Positions 1 through 7,841 of a stretch of DNA of 34,581 nt are shown here, one piece after another. The stretch is from JAQUOA01 sp037443785. Its GTDB lineage: Bacteria > Bacteroidota > Ignavibacteria > UBA10030 > UBA8401. The stretch spans positions 1-34,581 of the forward strand of contig JBBINR010000036.1 of NCBI GenBank assembly GCA_037443785.1, given 5' to 3'. The first letter of the stretch is position 1. Every line of letters begins with the position of its first letter. The notes under the pieces are model-generated. The model did not search any database. It was not told the DNA's origin and worked only from the letters and a program-made list of their open reading frames with translations. The position numbers and the translations under genes were made by a program.

Positions 1-1
1 A

Positions 2-42
2 CACAACACCCGTCCCGCAAAGCGCGGGGCGGGAACGTTGTG
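2..42 (+). promoter_or_regulatory. Two-part hairpin covering a possible GTG start
   Basis: CCCGTCCCGC (9-18) pairs with GCGGGGCGGG (24-33), ten pairs with one T-G wobble, around a 5-nt loop. An outer stem, CACAAC (2-7) with GTTGTG (37-42), closes below it. The outer stem contains the GTG at 40-42, the upstream start candidate of the first gene. There is no T-run, so this does not look like a terminator. A role in translation control is inference. Confidence 0.55.
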
Positions 43-618
43 AAAAAAAGTATGAACACATTCCCCGAAAAATTCCGAACCGGTGAGACAGTCCAATGGA
101 CGGCAGATGATGTTTCCGAACATGCCGCTGCAGACGGCTATGTAATGAAGGCAACCATCAACGGTGCGAATGGGAAAAAAACCATTAGCGGAAGTTTTTC
201 CGGCAACTTTTGGAATTTTGTTTTAACGGCAACGGATAATTCTATCGCGGCAGGAGATTATCTCGTATTCCATTTTCTTGAAAAAGGAAGCGGTGCAAGC
301 TCGGAAAAATATCCTGTCGGCACAGCGCAAAAAATACTTGTCGAAGCAAACCTGTTTACCGAACAGCAGATCGATATTCGGTCGCACGCGCAAAAGATGG
401 TGTCGATCATCGAAACATTTTTGGAACGCATTGCAGTCAACCCCATTCATAGCGAAACGATCAACGGACGTGCGTACTCACGCAACAATATTCTCGAAGC
501 GAAACAATTACTCAATCAATACCGCGCGGAAGTGCGGCAAGAGCAGCTCGATGAACAGATTGCCAACGGTGAAGGCGGCGGAGAGATTCTTTCAACATTT
601 GAAAACGAACTCAGCTAA
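40..618 (+). CDS. gpW-like head-tail joining protein with N-terminal beta domain
   Basis: Likely head completion/joining protein that sits on the portal and links the filled head to the tail. Residues 1-105 look like a beta-rich domain (GDYLVFHF near 72-79). Residues 112-168 start with DIRSHAQ, carry INGR at 141-144 and end in a long charged helix, the layout of lambda gpW and of larger phage proteins where a beta domain precedes a gpW-like helical hairpin. Lambda gpW is only 68 residues, so the N-terminal domain is an addition. Position directly before the portal, with the stop codon abutting the portal ATG, is also where lambda W lies. The start may be GTG at 40 or ATG at 52; neither has a clear ribosome site. 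The assignment rests on pattern and position. Confidence 0.68.
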   Translation: MKKSMNTFPEKFRTGETVQWTADDVSEHAAADGYVMKATINGANGKKTISGSFSGNFWNFVLTATDNSIAAGDYLVFHFLEKGSGASSEKYPVGTAQKILVEANLFTEQQIDIRSHAQKMVSIIETFLERIAVNPIHSETINGRAYSRNNILEAKQLLNQYRAEVRQEQLDEQIANGEGGGEILSTFENELS

Positions 619-2160
619 ATGTTTGACGGTATAAAAAAATATATTCAACGGAAATTTGTCGGGCGCTCGTTCGAAGCCGCAAGCATCGGACGCATCACGG
701 CGGATTTTCTTGAATCATCCAATGAGATCGACCAGGATATTCGCGTGCGGGGAAAACGTCTGCGCAATCGATCACGTCAGGCATACATCAATAACGCATT
801 TGCTACGCGGCTTGTCGAATTATACGTGAACGATATCGCCGGAGAAAACGGGCATACATTCCAGAGCGATATCACGCGAAAATCCGAGGACAAGAAAACC
901 GGTGACGTTTTTGAAGAAGCGGACTACGAAAAAAATTCGGCAATCGAAAACTTGTGGTCAGAATTTTGTAAAGCAAAAAATTTCAGCGTTACCGGAAAAG
1001 ATTCATTCGGCACAACAAGCCGGAAAGCGGCAGCCGGAAGATTTATTGACGGTGAAGCATTTATCCGGCGTGTGTGGGACACCGGTGCAAAATTCGGATT
1101 TTATCTTCAAATCATTCCTCCCGAAATAATCGCCGAAGAATACAATGCCGTCCTGCCGAACGGTAACATTGTCAAGATGGGAATTGAACTGAACGAGTGG
1201 GGAAGACCCGTACGATATTACGCGCGGAAACGAACCGCCGAAGCGCAGTTGTGGGGAAACAGAGATGCATACAGTCAGCTCATCCCGATTGCGGCGGAAG
1301 ATATGATTCATTGGTACGACCCGAAGTTTGCCGATCAAACGCGCGGCTTCTCACGGTTCGCGCCGATCTTGTTGTTGCTCACATGGTATCGTGACTTCAC
1401 GACCAATTCCGTTCTCAATGCAAAAATTTCTGCTGCAAAACTTGGCTTGCTCTCCGATGTTGACCCCACGAACCCGATGGGCGAACTGCCGGGCACGGGA
1501 AAAGATGCAAAGAAAAATATCACGGTCAGCGCCAAACCGGGTTCATTCCAAGATATCGGAAGCAAAAAATTATGGCAGTGGGATCCAAAATTTCCGCACG
1601 AACAGCACGAACCGTTTTCGCGCGTCATCTTGCGCGAAATTGCGAGCGGTGCATTCGAAAGTTATTCATCACTCAGCGGCGATTATTCGCAGCACAATTT
1701 TTCATCACAGCGCGGCGAAGCCGAAAGCATTCATCGCGCCAAAAAATCCGAACAGCAGTCAATGATTGAAGCGATCGATCTCCGAATTTTTGAATGGATG
1801 CTCGAAGGAGCGGTGATGAAAGGATTGCTCAAAGTATCGTCGTTGCAGCCGCTCGAACAATTTAACAAACCATATTTTGCCGGTCCGTCGTGGGACTATA
1901 TCAATCCCGTTGATGAATCAAATGCTGTTCGCAGCGACCTTGAAGCGTGTCTTGTCTCTCCGTTTGAGATCGCCGCGAAGAAGGGAAGAAAATATGAAGA
2001 CATTTTGCGCGACCGTCAAGAAGCAATGCGATTAGAAAAAAAATATGGAGTGATGCCGGTCTATAGCAAGACGGGCAACATTTCCAATGAGCAACCGGCG
2101 GCAATGCCGGCGCCGACCGCGACAAACGGTAAACAAAAAACAAATGGAGTTGCACAATGA
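619..2160 (+). CDS. Phage portal protein, lambda gpB family
   Basis: Forms the dodecameric ring at one head vertex through which DNA is packaged and ejected. The 513 residues are close to lambda gpB (533). Features of the lambda portal family are visible: the stretch ending FTTNSVLNAKISAAKLGL near 260-277, a PGSFQDIG segment followed by a proline- and aspartate-rich turn near 300-325, then ILREIASGAFESYSSLSGDY and NFSSQRGEAES near 360, the most conserved part of the family. The C-terminal tail after about 490 is low complexity (Ala, Thr, Pro). Its ATG abuts the preceding stop, and its own stop overlaps the next ATG (ATGA), so translation is probably coupled through to the capsid ORF. Confidence 0.93.
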   Translation: MFDGIKKYIQRKFVGRSFEAASIGRITADFLESSNEIDQDIRVRGKRLRNRSRQAYINNAFATRLVELYVNDIAGENGHTFQSDITRKSEDKKTGDVFEEADYEKNSAIENLWSEFCKAKNFSVTGKDSFGTTSRKAAAGRFIDGEAFIRRVWDTGAKFGFYLQIIPPEIIAEEYNAVLPNGNIVKMGIELNEWGRPVRYYARKRTAEAQLWGNRDAYSQLIPIAAEDMIHWYDPKFADQTRGFSRFAPILLLLTWYRDFTTNSVLNAKISAAKLGLLSDVDPTNPMGELPGTGKDAKKNITVSAKPGSFQDIGSKKLWQWDPKFPHEQHEPFSRVILREIASGAFESYSSLSGDYSQHNFSSQRGEAESIHRAKKSEQQSMIEAIDLRIFEWMLEGAVMKGLLKVSSLQPLEQFNKPYFAGPSWDYINPVDESNAVRSDLEACLVSPFEIAAKKGRKYEDILRDRQEAMRLEKKYGVMPVYSKTGNISNEQPAAMPAPTATNGKQKTNGVAQ

Positions 2161-4187
2161 ATAAAAAAATTTTTGAGGCGATGAGGAAAGCGGCAGCGAA
2201 TTATATCATACAGCGTTCATTTCGAGTTGACAATACAAGTTATGATGAAAAGACCCGATCAATTGGAGCGGTGGCCATAACACAAAATCCCGTTTTGATT
2301 TATGACATGGAGCGATGGGAACCGGTGATGGAAATATTATTTATGGATGGCGCTGAATTTCCGGATAACAAACAAGTGCCATTTATTGATTCTCACGATA
2401 GATCAAGTTTACGCAATGCTTTTGGGAGTGCAAGACAATGGTTGTTGGAAAATGTGACACCGCCCCAATATTCATGTCGAGTATTTTTTGATTCAACCCA
2501 GGACGGAAAAGACATCGAGATAAAATATAAGGAAGGACATCTCACAGATGTATCAGCAGGATATCGTTGGCTTGAAACATATTATGTCCCTTCGGGTCAA
2601 CAAATGGAATTTCGCGGACAGATCTATAAGGGTCCAATTCGATTGACGCCAAAATTTCAAGTAAGAGAATTAAGCGGAACAATAGTCGGCGCGGATGGCA
2701 ACACTGGAACCCGATCCCTGCCGGAAGAAATAAAACAGATGCTCGTCGAAGCCGGATTGGATCCGAATGCATCGCAAAGGGAAGCAATAGAATTTTTACA
2801 CGAACAAATTAACGATTCAAATTTAGACACAAATAAACAAGGAGATACAAATATGAATTTACACGGAAGAAAAATCCCGCTGTTAGATCCCGAACCGGGA
2901 GCGCACGGCGGAGCCGCACCAGAGCCGAAAATCAATGTAGGCGATGTGCAGCGCGCAGAACGCGAACGCGTAACGGCAATTAATGCCTACGCAGAACACT
3001 TCGCGAATGATATCGCCGATATGTCGGCACGTCGCGAAAACGCATTAAATAAAAATTTTACAGTACAGGACTTCGCCGCCGAAGTAATTGGCGAATTGGC
3101 GAAACGATCCGCTCCGGTAAATCCTTCGAAAGAAATTGAACCCGGTAACACATCGCTCCGCTCGCTCGGTGTCGATATCAAAGATCTCAAAGGTTTCTCA
3201 ATCGTTCGCGCGATCAACGATTTGTCGAACGGCAAAAAACTTTCGGGCATTGAAGGCGATTTGCATCGGCACATTGTGAAAATGACCAAGCGGGAAGAAA
3301 ATGAAAACAAGGTGATCATCCCGAACGAATTGATTTTCAACCAACGCGCATTAGAAGCATCCACGTTTGCAAAGGGCGGCGCGCTCATCGGTACGGATGT
3401 GATGACCGATGAAACCGTCGAATTACTTCGGAACAAAACCTACGTGGAAGAGCTTGGTGTCCGAACATTGTCCGGTCTTGTTGGCAATGTGGCGATCCCG
3501 AAAATTGCCGGCGGGGCTACAGTCTATTGGCTCGCGGAAGGTGTTGATGTAACGTTGAGCGATCAATCATTCGGGCAAGTCGCGGCAACGCCGAAACAAT
3601 TGATGGCAGCAACCGCGTACACAAAGCAATTGCTCGCACAAACCGGCTTTGGCGTTGAGGCATTTGTCCGGCAGGATATTTTGACGGCGATGAAGATTGA
3701 AAAAGACCGTGTCGCACTCAACGGTAAAGGCGCGCAGGGAGAGCCGAACGGAATTCTCAATCTTTCCGGATTGTCAACCTCGGTCACATTCGGTGCAGCC
3801 GCAACATGGGCGAAGATTCTTGAATTTGAAACGAACGTTGCAACATCTAACGCCGACGCAGGATCGCTCGGATATCTGACCACACCGGCAGCACGCGGAA
3901 AATGGAAAGCTATCCAAAAAGCGGCATCGCTCGGATTCATCTGGGAAAACGGCAACATCGTGAACGGCTATAATGCCCGCGCAACAAACCAAATGCCAAG
4001 CAACCTGGCATTATTTGGCAATTGGAACGATGCACTGTTCTGCGAATGGGCAGGCATTGATATTACGGTCGATCCATTAACACTTGCCGGTTCCGGTAAA
4101 GTAAAGATCGTTATCGGATTGATGCTTGACTTCATCGTCCGGCATCCCGCGTCGTTTGCCAAATCAACCGATTCGGCAGCGCAGTAA
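2157..4187 (+). CDS. Prohead protease fused to HK97-fold major capsid protein
   Basis: One 676-residue ORF encodes both maturation protease and shell protein. Residues 20-185 match HK97-type prohead proteases: FIDSHDRSS holds the probable catalytic His80, DVSAGYRW holds the probable catalytic Ser133, and the domain closes with VRELSGTIVGAD (169-180), resembling the family's ELS..V..AD ending. Residues 185-310 are a polar, helical linker (ERERVTAINAYAEHF) that could act as scaffold. From about 385 the protein matches HK97-like capsid proteins: an N-arm, VRTLSGLVGNVAIPKI, WLAEG, NGKGAQGEPNGILN and C-terminal RHPASFAK. Separate protease and capsid genes are the usual state; fusions are known in some phages. 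An in-frame start with a strong ribosome site at residue 233 would give a second, 444-residue capsid product. Confidence 0.9.
   Translation: MNKKIFEAMRKAAANYIIQRSFRVDNTSYDEKTRSIGAVAITQNPVLIYDMERWEPVMEILFMDGAEFPDNKQVPFIDSHDRSSLRNAFGSARQWLLENVTPPQYSCRVFFDSTQDGKDIEIKYKEGHLTDVSAGYRWLETYYVPSGQQMEFRGQIYKGPIRLTPKFQVRELSGTIVGADGNTGTRSLPEEIKQMLVEAGLDPNASQREAIEFLHEQINDSNLDTNKQGDTNMNLHGRKIPLLDPEPGAHGGAAPEPKINVGDVQRAERERVTAINAYAEHFANDIADMSARRENALNKNFTVQDFAAEVIGELAKRSAPVNPSKEIEPGNTSLRSLGVDIKDLKGFSIVRAINDLSNGKKLSGIEGDLHRHIVKMTKREENENKVIIPNELIFNQRALEASTFAKGGALIGTDVMTDETVELLRNKTYVEELGVRTLSGLVGNVAIPKIAGGATVYWLAEGVDVTLSDQSFGQVAATPKQLMAATAYTKQLLAQTGFGVEAFVRQDILTAMKIEKDRVALNGKGAQGEPNGILNLSGLSTSVTFGAAATWAKILEFETNVATSNADAGSLGYLTTPAARGKWKAIQKAASLGFIWENGNIVNGYNARATNQMPSNLALFGNWNDALFCEWAGIDITVDPLTLAGSGKVKIVIGLMLDFIVRHPASFAKSTDSAAQ
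2839..2855 (+). promoter_or_regulatory. Internal ribosome binding site and ATG for separate capsid product
   Basis: AAGGAG at 2839-2844 lies 8 nt before an in-frame ATG (2853-2855, residue 233 of the fusion). This is as good a Shine-Dalgarno site as any in the phage region. It falls exactly at the junction after the protease domain, so it would make a 444-residue scaffold-plus-capsid protein in excess over the fusion. Confidence 0.7.
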
Positions 4188-4201
4188 GGAGAAAATGAAT
4201 C

Positions 4202-4357
4202 ATGGCTAAAGTGAAAATTACCCGCGGCACAACAATCGCGGGAAAAGATGTAAAAGCAGGTGAAGTGATTGACGTTGATCCTGCCGTTAAAGCAACACTG
4301 ATATCGCAGAATCAAGCGGAAGCGGTCGTGGAAAAGCAAGACGAAAAGAAAAAATAA
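4202..4357 (+). CDS. Small capsid-adjacent phage protein, 51 aa
   Basis: Starts MAKVKITRGTTIAGKDVKAG and ends in a run of lysines. GGAG at 4188-4191, right after the capsid stop, gives a ribosome site about 10 nt before the ATG at 4202; the ATG at 4195 is closed after four codons. The pattern (short beta strand, GKxVKAGEVIDVD, then a helix ending NQAEAV) is a common small protein found next to phage capsid genes, with unknown function. It may be a minor capsid or assembly component. I cannot assign a role beyond its place between capsid and decoration-like genes. Confidence 0.72.
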   Translation: MAKVKITRGTTIAGKDVKAGEVIDVDPAVKATLISQNQAEAVVEKQDEKKK

Positions 4358-4377
4358 ATTTTTCCCAAACAAATTTA

Positions 4378-4399
4378 GGAACGGTCGCAAGACCGTTCC
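4378..4399 (+). promoter_or_regulatory. Perfect 9-bp hairpin with GCAA loop before a ribosome site
   Basis: GGAACGGTC (4378-4386) and GACCGTTCC (4391-4399) form a perfect stem closed by GCAA, a GNRA-type tetraloop. The ribosome site GAGGAG (4400-4405) starts on the next base and the ATG is at 4411. No T-run follows. It could protect mRNA ends, set translation of the next gene, or be a remnant of a scattered palindrome. Confidence 0.6.
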
Positions 4400-4410
4400 G
4401 AGGAGAAAGC

Positions 4411-5112
4411 ATGAAAAAGATTTTTGGAACACTGCGAGCAAACGCTCTTTTCGTGTTCTTCAATTTAAGCGCCGTGCTGGCGTTCTATTCGCCGGAATCA
4501 GCGCTGTTGGCAATATGTATTGTTGTTGCCCGGTTAATATTGATGCGTGAGGCGGAAGATGTAAAGACGTTCCTTCGGGCATTTAGCGGCGTTATTCATT
4601 TTGTAAAAATGATTATCGCACGAACGAATACAGATCCTTTATGGAGATATGGAGCGCTGGCGGCATTTATTGTTTTTATGCTGACAATCTCTCCGAAATT
4701 AGCTGGAATGGGTGCATTATTCGCGCTCGGCAATTTCATTTATGATTTGAAAAATGAACTGACAACGCTCACGCTCAGTAATGTTGCCGCGCGAACGTCC
4801 ACCGTAACGGGATCGGCAGTTGATCTGCTTGGATATATCGGAAAGATTAAAATCCTGCAGATTGTCGGAACAGTGAGCGGCACGACCCCAACGTTAGACG
4901 GAAAGATTCAAGACTCCGCCGATGGTTCAACCGGCTGGGCAGACGTAACCGGCGCGACGTTCACACAGGCAACAGCAAGCGACGACGTGCAATCAATCGG
5001 GCTTGATACGCGTGCCGTGAAACGGTACATCCGGTATGTCGGCACAATTGGCGGAACGACACCGTCTTTTGCAATGGGTGTTGTTGCCGAAGGGCAGAAA
5101 CAAACGAAGTAA
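4411..5112 (+). CDS. Membrane-anchored phage head decoration/fibre-like protein
   Basis: Two unlike halves. Residues 1-115 are very hydrophobic, with probable membrane segments at about 11-27, 28-46 and 80-112. Residues 117-233 form a soluble beta-rich domain of a type often seen near phage capsid genes: VDLLGYIGKI, GTVSGTTPTLDGKIQDSADG and GWADVTGATFTQ, then YIRYVGTIGGTTPSFAMGV. GTVSGTTPTL (153-162) and GTIGGTTPSF (211-220) look like an internal repeat. The second half suggests a head decoration or fibre protein, but a membrane anchor is odd for a virion part. There is no strong internal start between the halves, although ATG at residue 100 is possible. Function is inference from position and the C-terminal pattern. 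Confidence 0.62.
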   Translation: MKKIFGTLRANALFVFFNLSAVLAFYSPESALLAICIVVARLILMREAEDVKTFLRAFSGVIHFVKMIIARTNTDPLWRYGALAAFIVFMLTISPKLAGMGALFALGNFIYDLKNELTTLTLSNVAARTSTVTGSAVDLLGYIGKIKILQIVGTVSGTTPTLDGKIQDSADGSTGWADVTGATFTQATASDDVQSIGLDTRAVKRYIRYVGTIGGTTPSFAMGVVAEGQKQTK

Positions 5113-5121
5113 TTTTTTTCC

Positions 5122-5153
5122 AAGGTGAATGCGGAGTGATCTGCATTCACCTT
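5122..5153 (+). promoter_or_regulatory. Perfect 11-bp palindrome between decoration and attachment genes
   Basis: AAGGTGAATGC (5122-5132) pairs fully with GCATTCACCTT (5143-5153) across a 10-nt loop. A short, broken T-rich stretch (5152-5162) follows, so it may be a weak terminator or attenuator between head and connector genes, or an mRNA-stabilising hairpin. Confidence 0.55.
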
Positions 5154-5178
5154 CTAATTTTGACCAAACCAAAAAACA

Positions 5179-5493
5179 ATGATTAACACACAAGATGAAG
5201 TCGATGCATTCTTTGATGTGAACGACCCAGGGCGCGAATCAATTCAGTACGTAGAATATGGAGCAGCGTCAAAGCCAATTGTCGTGATATGGGATGAACA
5301 ATATGCAGCAACAAGCGTTGAAGGCTTGGAAGCAATGAATTTTAAACCGAACGCGCTTTGTCGTTCCGTCGATGTTCCCAATGCAACCGATAAAGATACC
5401 GTCGTTCGCAACAGCCAAACCTATTATGTGATTGATGTGCGGCCGGACGGGACCGGAATAACGCGATTGATTTTCTCTAAGGACGCGCCGTGA
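5179..5493 (+). CDS. Head-tail attachment protein, lambda gpFII-like
   Basis: Likely part of the connector that seals the head and receives the tail. The 104 residues are near lambda FII (117). It opens INTQDEVDAFFDVNDPG, continues with a beta strand IVVIWDEQY, then LCRSVDVPNATDKDTVV and ends YYVIDVRPDGTGITRLIFS; the last motif, a Y-x-V strand followed by PDGTG and a leucine-rich strand, is typical of FII-like proteins. It lies between capsid genes and the tail terminator as in lambda. Its stop overlaps the next ATG by 4 nt. The site preceding the ATG has no clear Shine-Dalgarno. Confidence 0.72.
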   Translation: MINTQDEVDAFFDVNDPGRESIQYVEYGAASKPIVVIWDEQYAATSVEGLEAMNFKPNALCRSVDVPNATDKDTVVRNSQTYYVIDVRPDGTGITRLIFSKDAP

Positions 5494-5939
5494 AACAGCA
5501 AATCATCATTGATCAAATAAAATTTGCGCTCGCGACCGTCACAACCACGAATGGATTTTATTCCAACATCGGAACGAAAGTCACCGAAGGGAAATCCAAT
5601 CCATTCGGCGAGAACAGAATGGACGGCGTAGATGTGATTGATGGTGATGATGATATTGAAACGACAACAGAAGCGGAAGAAATTGAAAATCACAAGCTGC
5701 AGATCATTATTAAAACAATTGCAAAAAGTCCGCTCACGCCGGAAACAGCGAGGAAGCAAATCGCCGACGTGCGCAAGGCGATGAAAGCATTGTTGAACGA
5801 TACATGGTGGATTGCCAATGTACGACGATGGACAAACAGCGGCAACAAATTTGAAGTTGAACAAGCGGGCGTAAAAATTATCGGAACAGAATCAATATTC
5901 ATTATTGAATTTGACACATTGGCATTGGAAGAAGCATAA
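5490..5939 (+). CDS. Tail terminator / minor tail protein U-like
   Basis: Probably forms the ring that stops tail tube growth and joins the tail to the head. The 149-residue protein starts with a helix (QQIIIDQIKFALATV), has an acidic loop around 50-62, a beta segment HKLQIIIKTIA, a helix with ARKQIADVRKAMKALLND and ends with strands EQAGVKIIGTESIFIIEFDTLA. This order of helix, strand, ADV-helix and two C-terminal strands matches tail terminator proteins of siphoviruses. It overlaps the FII-like gene and precedes the tube gene, the expected slot. No sequence-level identity to lambda U is claimed. Confidence 0.66.
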   Translation: MKQQIIIDQIKFALATVTTTNGFYSNIGTKVTEGKSNPFGENRMDGVDVIDGDDDIETTTEAEEIENHKLQIIIKTIAKSPLTPETARKQIADVRKAMKALLNDTWWIANVRRWTNSGNKFEVEQAGVKIIGTESIFIIEFDTLALEEA

Positions 5940-5995
5940 CGCAGAAAATGAAACAGAAAAATTTTTAATCATATCTATTTGAAAGGAGTTACATC

Positions 5996-6559
5996 ATGCC
6001 TATCGGGACACTTGGTCAAGATCGCCTAAAATTTTCGAACAAAGGCGGCGGAATATTAAAGATTGAAGAAATTGCCAGCGGCGGCTCGGCAGTCACAATG
6101 AAGTTTCTCTCGTTCCTCGGCGAGTCGGGGTTGAACATCGATCCGAAGAATGTCGAATTCAAAGACGAACGCGGAATGATGATGAACATTATTTCCGGCG
6201 GCGAGATTTGGAAATTCAATTCGGTCTTAATGCAGGTCGGGAAAGATGAGATCGATTATATCCGGCAGTACAATAAATTCTTCCATATCTATTACAAATC
6301 GGCAACCCGTCAAGACGGATACACACAGGAAATTTATATTCCTCTTGTGAAGATCACGTCACCGATCGATTTGAAATTCAAAAACGAAGCGCGCAATCTT
6401 CCGGTCGAATTCACGGCATTAATGCCAAAAGCGGCATTGACCACAACGCCTGCAGGATTAAGTGTTGCTGCAGATACGTATGGGACGATCTATGAATCCA
6501 ACGCGCCGGTCGGAGAAGTCACGACATCGACCGGAACGATTTATACCACAATTGTTTAA
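5996..6559 (+). CDS. Major tail tube-like protein (copy 1)
   Basis: Probable tail tube subunit of 187 residues, preceded by the clearest ribosome site of the tail module, AAAGGAG at 5982-5988 with a 7-nt spacer, as expected for a protein needed in many copies. Residues 45-143 align by eye with residues 42-139 of the next gene product: FKDERG versus IKDETG, QVGKDEIDYI versus QVGIDEWNYI, and LKFKNEARNLPVEF versus RKFNKDQKLPFEF. The remainder is Thr/Gly-rich and ends with a YTTIV strand. The tube assignment comes from position between terminator and chaperone genes and from strong start signals, not from a recognised tube motif. Confidence 0.68.
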   Translation: MPIGTLGQDRLKFSNKGGGILKIEEIASGGSAVTMKFLSFLGESGLNIDPKNVEFKDERGMMMNIISGGEIWKFNSVLMQVGKDEIDYIRQYNKFFHIYYKSATRQDGYTQEIYIPLVKITSPIDLKFKNEARNLPVEFTALMPKAALTTTPAGLSVAADTYGTIYESNAPVGEVTTSTGTIYTTIV

Positions 6560-6594
6560 CGATAATCAAAACTCATTCTCCCCCTAAAATAATT

Positions 6595-6615
6595 CTCCCC
6601 CTTTTCAAGGGGGAG
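6595..6615 (+). repeat. Perfect 9-bp C/G-tract palindrome
   Basis: CTCCCCCTT (6595-6603), loop TTC, AAGGGGGAG (6607-6615). A related C-run lies just upstream (6575-6585) and a G-run just downstream (6622-6628). The form, C5-TT...AA-G5 followed by a second G5 run, is like dispersed intergenic palindromes of many bacterial genomes. It separates the two tube-like genes and may limit read-through or protect the upstream mRNA. Confidence 0.6.
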
Positions 6616-6659
6616 ATACAAAGGGGGTCGAAGAAGGAGCCTAAGAAAGGAAAACAATT

Positions 6660-7841
6660 ATGGCAAATTTACAAACCCGCTCGCGGTTCAGCACAGTCGG
6701 GCTGGGGAAACTTCAATCCCGCGAAATATACCCCGGCTCCGATGCAGCCTATGCGAATCTGGGAACTCTTGATGAAGAAGGCTCCGAAGTCCAAGATGTC
6801 GTCGAACCGTCAATCATCAAAGATGAAACCGGGAAAATTCAAAATGTCTTGTTCGACACGATCGGCTCGCGGTTTGTCACGAACTTAAAGCAGGTCGGAA
6901 TTGACGAATGGAACTATATTAGCAATGCAATAACAAAAAGACATTCCATTCGGTATTCCGGTATGGCCAATTCCGAAATGTTTCAGTATTTCTGTTTCGA
7001 GCAAGGGCAGATCATTCCAAAGACGGACCGGAAATTCAACAAAGATCAGAAGCTGCCGTTCGAATTTGTCGGCATCAACAAAGACACATCCGGATTTACG
7101 ACACCCAATTATCATCTTGCCGAAGCAAAAGCGAAAATACGCACCGATAATTTGATGTTGTGGTGCAATCCAAGAAACCCAACCACACCCGAGTTAGGCA
7201 CCGCAAAGGTATTCGATATTTCCGGCTTTGCGCGTCACGGCGATCTCAATTCTGATTTTGCAACGATATGGAAAACCGGAAGCAATCCCGACAGTTACTT
7301 GCAATTTGACGGCGTGAATGATCAAGCAGATTTTGGAGATACCCTTAATGATGACGGCGTAAGTGATCTACTCCATGAATCATGGATAAAAATTCTCGCG
7401 GCCGATGGATCAACTCAGGTAGTTTTTGCTAAAAAGAATTCACCGCTTGATACAACAGTTGGTTATGCATTAACGCGTAACGGTGCAGATAATAGAATGT
7501 ATTTTAAGATATCAAACGGAACTACAGCTGTCGAAGTTTTCTCACCAGCGACAGTTTTACAGAATGTATGGAAACATATTGCTGTCGCGATCGACAGGAA
7601 TGGTACCGGGCAAATCTATATAAATGGTGCTCCAAGTGGGGCAGGTTCTTCTGTTGCTACTGTTCCAACGGCGACGAATACTCTTTCTCTCTATCTATCA
7701 AGATCAACATCGGGAACATTCGCGAACATTCAACAAGGCTGTTTGCGAGTTTACAACTTTGGCGCCGGCGGTCTTCCTTCCGATATCGCGACAATTATCT
7801 CCAATCATTATAACGCGGAGAAATCATATTATGGATTATAA
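6660..7841 (+). CDS. Tail tube-like protein (copy 2) with C-terminal LamG-like domain
   Basis: Residues 1-145 are a second tube-like domain, recognisably paralogous to the preceding gene (see the KQVGIDEWNYI stretch at 77-87). Residues about 163-393 look like a concanavalin/LamG-type jelly roll: NLMLWCNP, DISGFARHGDL, YLQFDGVNDQADFGD, ESWIKIL, VWKHIAVAIDRNGTGQIYINGAP, then LYLSRSTSG and a closing strand LRVYNFGAGG. Such domains bind sugars or proteins and are used in phages as surface decorations. It would place a binding domain along or at one end of the tail. AAAGGAA at 6646-6652 is the ribosome site. The last 11 nt overlap the next gene. Base use in the LamG part looks slightly less regular than in the tube part, which could mean later acquisition. 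Confidence 0.75.
   Translation: MANLQTRSRFSTVGLGKLQSREIYPGSDAAYANLGTLDEEGSEVQDVVEPSIIKDETGKIQNVLFDTIGSRFVTNLKQVGIDEWNYISNAITKRHSIRYSGMANSEMFQYFCFEQGQIIPKTDRKFNKDQKLPFEFVGINKDTSGFTTPNYHLAEAKAKIRTDNLMLWCNPRNPTTPELGTAKVFDISGFARHGDLNSDFATIWKTGSNPDSYLQFDGVNDQADFGDTLNDDGVSDLLHESWIKILAADGSTQVVFAKKNSPLDTTVGYALTRNGADNRMYFKISNGTTAVEVFSPATVLQNVWKHIAVAIDRNGTGQIYINGAPSGAGSSVATVPTATNTLSLYLSRSTSGTFANIQQGCLRVYNFGAGGLPSDIATIISNHYNAEKSYYGL

Noticed and set aside
3968..4441. 157-residue - strand ORF over the capsid end and small protein
   Set aside because: Opposite to well-supported phage genes; hydrophobic Phe/Cys-rich product is an expected artefact.
7624..7830. Upstream in-frame extension of the 7831-8133 gene
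   Set aside because: It would read 207 nt inside the LamG coding region in another frame; ATG 7831 has a better ribosome site and ordinary overlap.
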